IMG/VR virus record: IMGVR_UViG_3300048442_000711
Span: 1-27,984 of that record
Direction: 5' to 3' (one strand)
DNA from: a virus
Length of the DNA stretch: 27,984 nt
This document shows positions 12,764 to 20,900 of the stretch, in pieces (the first letter of the stretch is position 1; every line of letters starts with the position of its first letter). The notes under the pieces were generated by a model that searched no databases, was not told the origin of the DNA, and saw only the letters and a list, made by a program, of their open reading frames with translations. The position numbers and the translations under genes are program-made.

Positions 12764-13402
12764 ATGGCTCTCTGTTCTTATACTGATGTTGAAACTATTG
12801 TACAGATAGATTTAAGTTCATCTCTACAAACATCTTTAACTAATAGCATTATTCCCTTTGCCGATGCAACAATAAAAACATATGTCGGATACGATATAGA
12901 GGTTGGCAATCAAACTGAAATAATATTCGGTGATAATAATCGTGAAATACAATTAAAGCATCTTCCTGTTAACTCAATAACCTCAGTAACTGAAGATGAC
13001 AATACACTAACCGAAGGCAATGAAGCAGATTTTGTTTTTCATGAAAACGGCAGGTTAGAAAGAGTACTAAATCGTTGGTCAGGATCTAGACCTAAGAATA
13101 TTACAGTTGTTTACAATGCAGGATATTCTACAATTCCTGATGACATAAAGTTTACAAGTGCAAGAGTTTCTGCAAGAATACTTATGTCTGCTTTAAATTT
13201 AAGTAGTCAGAGTAAAACAGGAGCTGTGGAGTCACATCTCACAGATAGTACCAATGGGGCTGGTATGAGTGTAGTAACACAAGAAAGAATTGGAGATCTA
13301 GATGTAACTCTAGTGGATCCGTTAGCTTATTTTGATGGACCAATTCTAAAAGAATCAGATAAGATGCTACTTAACACACACAAGAAGCAAATCTTTGTCT
13401 AG
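12764..13402 (+). CDS. Head-tail connector protein (gp6/gp15-like adaptor)
   Basis: The 212-residue protein begins with the helical CSYTDVETIV...SLTNSIIPFADATIKTYVGYDI, typical of connectors that ring the portal. It continues with the PVNSITSVTEDD strand-turn and the IPDDIKFTSARVSARIL helix. AGGAG is directly upstream of the ATG. Its stop TAG overlaps the next GTG. It is assigned by pattern and its position between capsid and tail genes. Confidence 0.85.
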   Translation: MALCSYTDVETIVQIDLSSSLQTSLTNSIIPFADATIKTYVGYDIEVGNQTEIIFGDNNREIQLKHLPVNSITSVTEDDNTLTEGNEADFVFHENGRLERVLNRWSGSRPKNITVVYNAGYSTIPDDIKFTSARVSARILMSALNLSSQSKTGAVESHLTDSTNGAGMSVVTQERIGDLDVTLVDPLAYFDGPILKESDKMLLNTHKKQIFV

Positions 13403-13572
13403 TGGATATAGTTACTTTAACTTATTTAATCGGTTTCTTAAACTATCATGGTTTAATTTCTGTCCATTTTAATGAATACACGAGAGAAAAAGTTTATGAG
13501 GAAAGCCTTATAAACGAACAATTCGCTGAAATTATAAAGGGCGAAGAATGGAATATAAGGAAGAATCTCTAA
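13402..13572 (+). CDS. Small protein coupled to connector (56 aa)
   Basis: A GTG start overlaps the connector stop (TAGTG) and the frame runs to TAA at 13572, 25 bases inside whiB. The N-terminus is hydrophobic and aromatic (DIVTLTYLIGFLNYHGLISV), and the rest is charged (EYTREKVYEESLINEQFAEI). There is no Shine-Dalgarno, so translation would depend on coupling. It is not recognised. The dense overlaps on both sides, and the lack of any other gene in this gap, support it. Confidence 0.5.
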   Translation: MDIVTLTYLIGFLNYHGLISVHFNEYTREKVYEESLINEQFAEIIKGEEWNIRKNL

Positions 13573-13838
13573 CCAACATACTCAGGTTACAAGAGTTGTG
13601 GTGGCAAGATGATGCTAATTGTAAAAACGCTGATCCAGATCTATTTTTTCCAGATCGTGGAGCATCTACTCGAAAAGCAAAAGAATTTTGCAATAACTGT
13701 AAAGTCCAAGAACATTGTTTAGAATATGCAATAGTGAATGCAGAGAAATTTGGCATTTGGGGTGGATTGTCTGAAAGAGAGCGAAGAAAGATTCGTAAAG
13801 AACGAGGATTGACAAGGAAAAGAAAAAATGCCAAGTAG
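13548..13838 (+). CDS. whiB: WhiB-family iron-sulfur transcription regulator
   Basis: This 96-residue protein has the complete WhiB signature: Cys25, then Cys48-x2-Cys51-x5-Cys57 to hold a [4Fe-4S] cluster, the DPDLFFP segment after the first cysteine, the GIWGG turn (69-73), and a basic C-terminal helix (SERERRKIRKERG) for DNA contact. WhiB proteins bind the principal sigma factor and are confined to Actinobacteria and their phages; the mycobacteriophage TM4 homologue interferes with host WhiB2. Here it sits inside the head-tail connector block, overlapped by genes on both sides. It may switch late transcription or rewire host transcription. This is the best evidence for the host. Confidence 0.96.
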   Translation: MEYKEESLTNILRLQELWWQDDANCKNADPDLFFPDRGASTRKAKEFCNNCKVQEHCLEYAIVNAEKFGIWGGLSERERRKIRKERGLTRKRKNAK

Positions 13839-14361
13839 AAAAGTTCCAAAAGTTGAAGAGGCTTATAAGCTCTTTATAAAAGATCCACATAAACCTTTAT
13901 CTGATTGGGCAAGAGAATGGGATTGCTCTCATGAAAGAGTGAGACAATTAAGAGAACAAAGTGGTTTGGAGCCGATTTCAGCTATAGATCACGAAATAGC
14001 AATTACTGTCATTGATAGAATTCGTGATGGTAAGTATAGTCTTACAGTAAGAGAATTATATGAGGACTTACCTATAGGACTCGAAAGGTTTATGACCTGG
14101 ATGCAAGATGATCCTGCTATATGGTTAGGTGTTAAAGAAGCCCAACAGTATGTTGAATTACAAAAGTGGAATCCTGAAGCAAAACAATGTAAGAAGTGTG
14201 GAGTTCTACAACCTATTAAAGAATTTAATAAAACACAAAAATATAAAGATGGTAGACAGAAAGTTTGTAATGAATGCCTCATCGATAGTAAAGGTAAACT
14301 AAAAGAACTCGATAAGCGTAGAGAAGAACTTAAAAAACTAAAAAACAAATTATCAGACTAA
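13828..14361 (+). CDS. HTH plus zinc-ribbon DNA-binding protein
   Basis: The 177-residue protein starts inside whiB with an 11-base overlap. Residues about 24-45 (LSDWAREWDCSHERVRQLRE) resemble a helix-turn-helix of sigma-region-4 type. Near the C-terminus Cys121, Cys124, Cys147 and Cys150 form a CxxC...CxxC zinc ribbon with an EFNKTQKYKDGRQKVC spacing typical of the zinc knuckles that precede phage HNH nucleases, but no HNH follows. A charged helix ends it. Coupling to WhiB suggests the two act in the same regulatory step. The exact family is unknown. Confidence 0.75.
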   Translation: MPSRKVPKVEEAYKLFIKDPHKPLSDWAREWDCSHERVRQLREQSGLEPISAIDHEIAITVIDRIRDGKYSLTVRELYEDLPIGLERFMTWMQDDPAIWLGVKEAQQYVELQKWNPEAKQCKKCGVLQPIKEFNKTQKYKDGRQKVCNECLIDSKGKLKELDKRREELKKLKNKLSD

Positions 14362-14370
14362 AGTAAGTGT

Positions 14371-14706
14371 ATGTCTTACAATTATCAAAACTATTTAAAA
14401 ACAAATGTAACTATTCAAAGTATGTCAACTAGTAGTATCGATGATAGAGGTTTATACAATTCTGATTGGTCTGATGCTACTGACACAGTTGGTAGATTAG
14501 TATCACTATCAAGTCAAGAAGAAAGTGGCACTACTGATCTATTAGTTGATGAATTCAATCTTTATATACCTTCAACAGTAACTGTACAATCTAACAATAG
14601 AGTGAAAATAAGTACAGATTATTATGACATTGAAGGAGTAGAAAAAAGAGAAAATCGTTTTGGTGATGATGTAGTAAAGGTATTGAGACTTAGAAAGGCA
14701 AACTAA
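14371..14706 (+). CDS. Head-tail joining protein (HK97 gp10/SPP1 gp16 class)
   Basis: A 111-residue beta-rich protein with the DEFNLYIPSTVTVQSNNRVKI and DYYDIEGVEKRENRFGDDVVKV segments that typify phage head-tail joining (stopper) proteins. The length is normal. Its stop overlaps the next start by one base (TAATG). The ribosome-binding site upstream is weak (AAGTAAG). It closes the connector after DNA packaging and provides the tail docking surface. Confidence 0.82.
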   Translation: MSYNYQNYLKTNVTIQSMSTSSIDDRGLYNSDWSDATDTVGRLVSLSSQEESGTTDLLVDEFNLYIPSTVTVQSNNRVKISTDYYDIEGVEKRENRFGDDVVKVLRLRKAN

Positions 14707-15653
14707 TGGCCTATAAAGGGGGTATGACTACTCGCTATAGAAGTATTCTTTACAACTTTTCTGCAGGAAAATTTGCATCAGGTGACTTGATCGCTCTTAA
14801 TATACAACCTCCTATGCTGAGGTCATTAAGAAATGATTTTTTAAATCTTTCAAAAGGTCTTGGTGACTTACAATCAATTGCAAATAAATCTATTCCAACC
14901 CGTTTGCAAAGAAGAGTAGCTGGTAGAGCTATAGGTAGAGTTGGTGGCGCAATCATACCTCAGGGATTTGGTCCTTTTACTCGTTTAGCAAACCGAGCAT
15001 ATGGTAGACAATCTTCAAGAGCAATGAATAATTATTTTAATAAAAAAAACAATGCTAAATTTTCTTTAGATGGTAACAAACTTACAAAGGAAGTTAGGAA
15101 GACTTTAGAACAAAATAACAGAGGTGCAGTAAAAGCACAGTACATAAAAAGCAAAAGAGATCTTAATAGTTTAGGTATTAACATAAAAGACTTCAACCCT
15201 TCATTTGTCCTTAAAGAGATTCAGCTGTATATGATGTCAAAAGTAACAACTGCTGCTCCAAAGAAAACAGGTAACTTAAGAAAATCTATAATCAATAGAG
15301 GTTTTGATAGGAGTAATAAACAATATTTAGCAACAGGTAGATTAACAGTTGGATCTAGTATGGGTAATACAGGTAACATTGCAGACATGGCTCCATATTG
15401 GTGGAAGACACTTTACCCTTCATATTATTTAAATCAAAAAGGGCAAAGATATTTAAAGAAAAATCTAACTAACCCTTTTTGGTTTGGTAAATCAGTGTTT
15501 AAAGGTATACAAAAAACATTAGGAAATGAAGCCGTACAAGGTTTAAAATATCAAGACTTACAACCTCCAAACCCAGGTCAAGAAAGTTTCGAATTATCAG
15601 AACGCAACTTTAAAGATTTAGGGGATTTAGGCGAAATAGACCTACCCTTCTAA
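14706..15653 (+). CDS. Tail-completion/neck protein, gp10-like, with long basic N-terminal extension
   Basis: The C-terminal half holds VTTAAPKKTGNLRKSI (about residues 176-192), the hallmark of HK97 gp10-like neck proteins, with a following beta region ending in APYWWKTLYPSYYL. Typical family members are 110-170 residues; this protein has 315. The N-terminal 140 residues are basic and unfamiliar, with Gly/Arg-rich LQRRVAGRAIGRVGGAI. The extension is intact and in frame. It overlaps the joining gene by one base. Confidence 0.75.
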   Translation: MAYKGGMTTRYRSILYNFSAGKFASGDLIALNIQPPMLRSLRNDFLNLSKGLGDLQSIANKSIPTRLQRRVAGRAIGRVGGAIIPQGFGPFTRLANRAYGRQSSRAMNNYFNKKNNAKFSLDGNKLTKEVRKTLEQNNRGAVKAQYIKSKRDLNSLGINIKDFNPSFVLKEIQLYMMSKVTTAAPKKTGNLRKSIINRGFDRSNKQYLATGRLTVGSSMGNTGNIADMAPYWWKTLYPSYYLNQKGQRYLKKNLTNPFWFGKSVFKGIQKTLGNEAVQGLKYQDLQPPNPGQESFELSERNFKDLGDLGEIDLPF

Positions 15654-15661
15654 TTCTTATG

Positions 15662-15667
15662 TATAAT
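15662..15667 (+). promoter_or_regulatory. Consensus -10 TATAAT before tail-terminator gene
   Basis: A perfect TATAAT lies 23 bases before ATG 15691, just after the previous gene stops, followed by a TTAGGAG Shine-Dalgarno. No -35 was seen. Confidence 0.35.
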
Positions 15668-15690
15668 TGATTTATTAAGTTAGGAGAAAA

Positions 15691-16167
15691 ATGCCAGGTG
15701 TTGATAACAACATGAATGTACCACCAGATCCGGAAATAGTCGCTAGAGCGTGGGCATTATCTAAAACAAGCATAACAGATGTTATTGGAACAAGAATAGC
15801 AACGAGATTACCACAAGATGCAACTATGCCATTTGTAGTTGTAGAAAATGGTGGTAGTGCTTTATTAGATGAAGACTCACAGGCAGCAGTAAACCTAACA
15901 GTAATCAATTTTTCTTGTTATGCAGGTAGATGGGGTGGATCTGGAAACAAAGCCGAGCCTGACTATACCGCTGCTAGTAATCTAGCTCAAATAATTTATA
16001 AAGAGGCTTTTATCGAATCAAATACACAAATAACAACTTCTTCTGGCGTAAAGGCTTGGATCTATGGAATGAGTGTGTCTACAGCTCCACAAAGAATTGA
16101 AGAAGATGAAGTCTTATTAGCCAACTTTCTATTGTCTTGTAATATGACTTATCGTTATTCCGAATAA
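15691..16167 (+). CDS. Tail terminator protein
   Basis: A 158-residue protein with the layout of siphophage tail terminators: an N-terminal helix (PEIVARAWALS), IGTRIATRLPQDATMPFVVV leading into a beta sheet, and an INFSCYAG strand, then helix and strand repeats. It caps the tail tube and joins it to the neck. AGGAG precedes the ATG by five bases. Identification is by fold pattern and by position just upstream of the tail tube. Confidence 0.75.
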   Translation: MPGVDNNMNVPPDPEIVARAWALSKTSITDVIGTRIATRLPQDATMPFVVVENGGSALLDEDSQAAVNLTVINFSCYAGRWGGSGNKAEPDYTAASNLAQIIYKEAFIESNTQITTSSGVKAWIYGMSVSTAPQRIEEDEVLLANFLLSCNMTYRYSE

Positions 16168-16213
16168 CCCTAAATATAAAAAACATCCTCTAATATTACT
16201 TTTGAGGTAAATA

Positions 16214-16516
16214 ATGGCAAAAATAAAAGTTAAAGTTAATCCGGTCTATCCTGCCGATGCAATCGGTGATGAAAAAACAGGTTTAACATTTACCAAGAAT
16301 GAATGGACAGAAGTAACCGGGACTGATTGGAAACGACTAAAAGAATCTCAAGGAAGACTTTGGGATGAGTTCAGCATACCTAGACTCATTGCAGAAGGTC
16401 AAGATTGGGAAGTTGTGAAAGTCAATCAAACCACTATGGGAGTGGACAACACACCTATAGATGGGGATGAGGTAGAAGACATTTCTGATGATTGGTATGG
16501 ATCAGAAGAAGAGTAA
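16214..16516 (+). CDS. Small phage protein between tail terminator and tube (100 aa)
   Basis: GAGGTAA lies upstream of ATG 16214. The first 70 residues look beta-rich with Trp (KNEWTEVTGTDWKRLKES), and the C-terminus is very acidic (DGDEVEDISDDWYGSEEE). The N-terminal pattern resembles small virion accessory proteins that begin with a lysine-rich strand and a GLTFTKNEW turn. I cannot assign a family. Its place directly before the tube gene suggests a tail or neck role. Confidence 0.7.
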   Translation: MAKIKVKVNPVYPADAIGDEKTGLTFTKNEWTEVTGTDWKRLKESQGRLWDEFSIPRLIAEGQDWEVVKVNQTTMGVDNTPIDGDEVEDISDDWYGSEEE

Positions 16517-16524
16517 CTAATGAG

Positions 16525-16544
16525 AATTAGTTTGCAAACTAATT
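16525..16544. repeat. Perfect 20-bp palindrome before the tail-tube gene
   Basis: AATTAGTTTG is followed immediately by CAAACTAATT. It ends 25 bases before the tail-tube ATG. No T-run follows, so it is not a standard terminator; an operator or an mRNA-stabilising hairpin is more likely. Confidence 0.85.
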
Positions 16545-16569
16545 ACAAAGTATAAGTTAGGAGAACTAT

Positions 16570-17226
16570 ATGGCTACTACAAGTTATAACACTTCAGGTG
16601 CAATATCTGATGTTCTCATCGGAACAGGTGTTCTTTATGTGGGTGCGAAAGGTAGTACTTTCCCTGCACAAGATTCAACCACAGCAACAGCTTGGGCAGA
16701 TAACGATTCTGCTTGGACTGATGTTGGATATTCCGAAGATGGATGGTCTCTTGAATATGACAAGACTTTTGAAGACATTATGGTCGCAGAAGAAATTGAT
16801 CCTATTAAGTCTGTAAAGACTGCACAAGAGATTCGTTTGACAGGTACACTTGCTCAAGCAAGTATGGCTGCTATTAAAGAAGCATTCGGAGGTGGTACTA
16901 TCACAGAAGATGATACTACAAACTTTGCTTCTGGATTTGATACCTATACTCCACCTTCAACTGATGACTTCACTGAAAAATCACTTTTATTAGTGACAGA
17001 GGGTCCAGGAGGTAGTGTTAGGCATTTTCATATCCCAAGAGCTGTGAATGTCGGTGCTTTCACAATGGCTCATCAAAAAGCTCCACAAAAAGTGTTGCTT
17101 GCTGTTGAGTTCAAAATATTAGTACCAGACTCAGTGTCTACATCCGTAGGAACAACAAATGGTAAACAAAATCTATTCAAGATTATAGATAATACCAATG
17201 CTTCAACCGAAGGAAGTGTAAACTAA
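16570..17226 (+). CDS. Major tail tube protein
   Basis: The 218-residue protein starts with SGAISDVLIGTGVLYVGAKGS and continues with DVGYSEDGWSLEYDKTFEDIMV, the typical start of siphophage tube proteins in which early strands set up the hexameric ring. Later segments IRLTGTLAQASMAAIKEAF and VLLAVEFKILVPD complete the pattern. AGGAGA is upstream. Tandem chaperone genes follow, as is standard. A 20-bp palindrome precedes it. Confidence 0.88.
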   Translation: MATTSYNTSGAISDVLIGTGVLYVGAKGSTFPAQDSTTATAWADNDSAWTDVGYSEDGWSLEYDKTFEDIMVAEEIDPIKSVKTAQEIRLTGTLAQASMAAIKEAFGGGTITEDDTTNFASGFDTYTPPSTDDFTEKSLLLVTEGPGGSVRHFHIPRAVNVGAFTMAHQKAPQKVLLAVEFKILVPDSVSTSVGTTNGKQNLFKIIDNTNASTEGSVN

Positions 17227-17257
17227 ATTTAATGCTTTACTAGATCGGAGGAAAATT

Positions 17258-17608
17258 ATGAGTGAGCGTTTTAAAGATTTTGATGCTGCTAAGGATGCCT
17301 TAGCTAACGAAGCGATTGTTGCGAAGATAAATGGTAAGGAATATAAGTTCCCACCCTACTTATCAGCAAAGGTCGTTTTGAATCAGTTGACATGGATCAA
17401 CGAGGATGGCAGCCTGGCAGCTTCAGATCTTCCAATGTGGTTTAAAACTGTATTTGGAGAAGAAAATTTCGAGGAAATCTCAAGTGATGTTGATTTCCAA
17501 ACTTTACAAGATGTTTCTGCTTGGTTAATGGAACAATATGGACTTAACCAAACAGATATAGTCAATGATCAAACTGATGGTGAAGATGAGGGTGATACCC
17601 CAAAATAA
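17258..17608 (+). CDS. Tail assembly chaperone, short form (gpG-like)
   Basis: This 116-residue protein lies between the tube and tape-measure genes, the invariant place of the lambda G-type chaperone. It has GGAGG upstream. It contains a helical core (DAAKDALANEAIVAKINGKEYKF, then VDFQTLQDVSAWLMEQYGL) and ends DTPK. A slippery CCCAAAA abuts the stop codon so that some ribosomes continue into the -1 frame. The short form is made in excess and binds the tape measure during tail assembly. Confidence 0.85.
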   Translation: MSERFKDFDAAKDALANEAIVAKINGKEYKFPPYLSAKVVLNQLTWINEDGSLAASDLPMWFKTVFGEENFEEISSDVDFQTLQDVSAWLMEQYGLNQTDIVNDQTDGEDEGDTPK

Positions 17609-17937
17609 TCTACAAGACTACTGACATTGTAGATCGGTGGTCTTATGTCGAATCTGACTTTAACAAAATCTACAATATTTTAGAGCCTTTAGATCTGGAA
17701 TGGCGCAAATTTTACAGATTACTTAGTACAATGCCTATAGATAGTTCTTTATTTTATCAAGCAAACACTGATCCTGAACAAGAGGTATCAGATGAGCCAC
17801 CTAAGGGATGGTGGAAAGAAGAGTTCGATAGAAGAAGAGGTAGACACCGAAGAAATAGAGTGAATACAACTATTGATCAGATGATTGGAGATCAAGATAG
17901 AATAGCGAGAAACGATGGAACAAGCAACAGTAGGTAA
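17258..17937 (+). CDS. Tail assembly chaperone, frameshifted long form (gpGT-like)
   Basis: Slippage by -1 at CCCAAAA (17599-17605) joins the short form to a second frame that is open from 17596 to the TAG-like stop at 17935-17937. The fusion reads ...DTPK then IIYKTTDIVDRW, giving about 226 residues. The downstream part has a tryptophan-containing helix pair (LEPLDLEWRKFYRLL), then PPKGWWKEEFDRRRGRHRR, a basic end typical of T-domains. An ATG at 17731 lies within it but is unlikely to be the start. The stop overlaps the tape-measure start by 23 bases. Confidence 0.82.
17599..17605 (+). promoter_or_regulatory. -1 ribosomal frameshift slippery site
   Basis: C CCA AAA in the zero frame is a perfect X XXY YYZ heptamer, immediately followed by the zero-frame stop TAA. 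Re-pairing in -1 opens the T-domain frame. No downstream pseudoknot was worked out. Confidence 0.85.
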
Positions 17938-20900
17938 TGTAAGCGTAAATATTGGAGCTATCACTAACTCCAAACAAATGGTACAAGATGCTCAGACAGT
18001 TGCCGATGAAAATGTTAAGGCAGTAAAAAAAGTCCAAGGTGCCATGACTACTATCTCGACAATAAGCTTGGCAGGTATAACTGCTGCAGGTGTAGCTTTG
18101 TTAGGATCTGCTCGTGCAGCTATAGTTTTTGAAGATTCTTTTGCAGGTATAAGAAAAACTGTAGAAGCCTCAGAAGAACAATTCGGAAGATTAGCAACCT
18201 CAATTAAAGAAATAGCTTCCGTTGCCCCTATGTCCTCAACCGAACTTAATAGAATTGGTGAACTCGGTGGTCAATTAGGTGTTGCTGTAAGTAATTTACC
18301 AGATTTTATAAAAACAGTTTCTACACTAGCAGTAACCACTAACTTAACAGTAGATGGTGCTTCGCTAGGTTTAGCACGACTAGATGCTATAGCTCAAACT
18401 AATGGCGAAACTTTTCAAAACTTAGCATCAACAATAGTAGATCTCGGAAACAACTTCGCAGCTACTGAATCTGAAATCATGACAACTGTCTTGCGTATAG
18501 CTCAGGCAGCTGCCCAAGTTGGAGCAACAACTCAAGATGCCTTAGCCTTTGCTACTGCACTTCAAGCTATCGGTGTTCCGGCTCAAGCAGGTGGTACTGC
18601 TGTAGCGCGTGTATTCCAAAGTATTCAATCTGCATTAATTCAAGCACAAGGTGAAACTACAGAATTTGGAAGAATTGCTGCACAATCAGGTCAAGTTGCA
18701 GCAGATGGTTTTGATGAATTATTCGGAGAAGATCCAGCTAAAGCTGTTCAATTTTTTATTGAAGGTTTAAATCAATTAAACTCTTCTGGAGATGATGTCA
18801 TATCCAGGTTAGAACGATTAGGTTTATCACAAAGAAGAACTACTTTAGCTATATTAGGTTTAGCTGAAGCTGGAGATTTGGTCAACAGAACATTAGATAC
18901 AGCAAGAACAGCTTTTGATGATAACAGTGCTGCTACAGAAGAGGCGTTAAAAAAATATGGAACGCTTGCCTCACAAATACAAATAACTAAAAATATCTTT
19001 AACGAGTTAGGTGTACAAATTGGTGATAATGTAACTCCACTTTTAAAAGAATTAAATCAAACAGTACAAAGAGTAACTTTAGGAATAATACAATCTGAAA
19101 ATGCTTTTAACCTTATACAATTAGCTTTAAAACTCTTAGGTGTTGCTCTTGCAGCAACTATAACTCAAATGAAAGCATTTCAAGTTTTACTATTGGCTAT
19201 TTCAAAACATCCTATAATTGCATCTTTATATGCTATATCTGCTGGTATGGTCTATTTTCAAGGAAAGACAGCGATAGCAGCAGGAGCTGTAGAGCAATTA
19301 AGAAGACAGCTTGATGGATTCACCGGAGATGGAGCAGTTACAGCAGAAGTAATTGCAGGTCTTATAGAACAAACTAATGAATTCCAAGATTTAGGAGAAA
19401 TGTCATTTTTTGATCCAGATCAAATTAAACAAGATTTAGCTTTAGGTCTTTCCGGATCTGAAGAAGAAATAACAGCATTTAAAGATAAATTTATAGATGA
19501 ACTTAATTTTAGTAGATCAGTAGCATCAGGAAAAAATATGCTTACATCTTTCAATGATCAACTAATGACAGGTAAGATGACTGCTGAAGAAATTATTGCA
19601 TCAGCTCAAAAAATGGTTGGCGAAAATGGTTTGATTCAAGACTCAATCTTAGACATGGAAGATGTCACTAAGTTTGTAAACATGTCAGAACAGCAAAGAC
19701 TTATGGCTTTAAATAATGCTTTAGAGATAGAGGAAGAATACAACGCAGTTTATGAAATTTTTCAATTAATTACCTCTGCCCAAGAAGCAAATCTTAAAGT
19801 GAAAAAAGAAAAACTAAGATTAGAAGCATTAGAAGCTATGGGTATTAGAAACATAGGTGATCTAACTGATGAAGAAAGAAGACAATTAGAGCCTCTTATT
19901 GTTGCAATGGAAAAGAGAATTGAAGCAGGAGAAAAAACAGTTGATGTTCTTGATGACATAGCAAATGCTGAATCTGAGGCTGAAAGTATATTTGATAGAA
20001 TAGCAACTAACACAATTGAATCTGCTGAAAGATTATTTGATTCCTTAGATTCCGTTGGTGAAATGACAGCTAAGTCTGCTGAAGAAATAAATAAAGCATT
20101 AGCTGACAAAATTAGATTAGGTGACATTTTCCAAGCACAAATAGCCTTCTTGAAAAATGAAGGATTTGATGATGTTGCATTAGAATTTTCTAAACTAGGA
20201 CCAGAATTTGCAGCAACACTACAAGCCTTATTAAATGATCCACAAGCATTAAGCCTAAGAGAGCAATTATTACAACAAGCTAATCTTTCTGAGAGTAACG
20301 AACTAAAAGATGCATTATTCGGAACTGATGAGGAAGTACTAGATAAAACAACACAAGCAGGTAAAGATTTTATTAATGGATATATTAAAGGTGTAGAAGA
20401 ACAAGCTGTTGAATTAGATAACGCAGTAAAAGAGGTTATGCTAAATACAGTATCTGTAGCTGAAAAAACTTTGGGTATAGAGTCACCTTCTAAAATTACC
20501 AAAGATTTAGGTAAATTTATAATTTTAGGATTTGTTGAAGGTTTACAAAAGTCATATCCAACAATGGAAAGAACTTTTGAAGGACAAATGATTGATTTAG
20601 TCTCTATGGCCAAGCAAGCTGCAAGTGAAGCAAACAGTGCAATAAGTGGCGCATTTTCTTCACAGTTTAATTTATTTGGTGCAAATCAAAGTGTTTTATC
20701 TGGCGAACAAAAGTTAAATGATTTACTAAAAGAACAAACTACTTTGCTCAAAGGAAATACAGCTGCTATGACAAAGGGCATTCAAGATGCAAGAGACAAA
20801 AGAGATTTCTTAAAAATAGCATATGAAGAAGGAACGATATCTCTAGCTGAATATCAATTAGCTGAAGAAGAGTTGACTGAAGCTGAAAATGCTAGATCTG

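Noticed and set aside
17731-17937. Independent 68-aa gene
   Set aside because: The same frame is open upstream to the slippery heptamer and continues the chaperone, and the ATG lacks a Shine-Dalgarno. It is the T part of a frameshift product.
19762-20613. Minus-strand open frame of 283 codons inside the tape measure
   Set aside because: Serine-rich low-complexity translation opposite Ala/Glu/Leu-rich coding sequence, with no start signal. This is a shadow.
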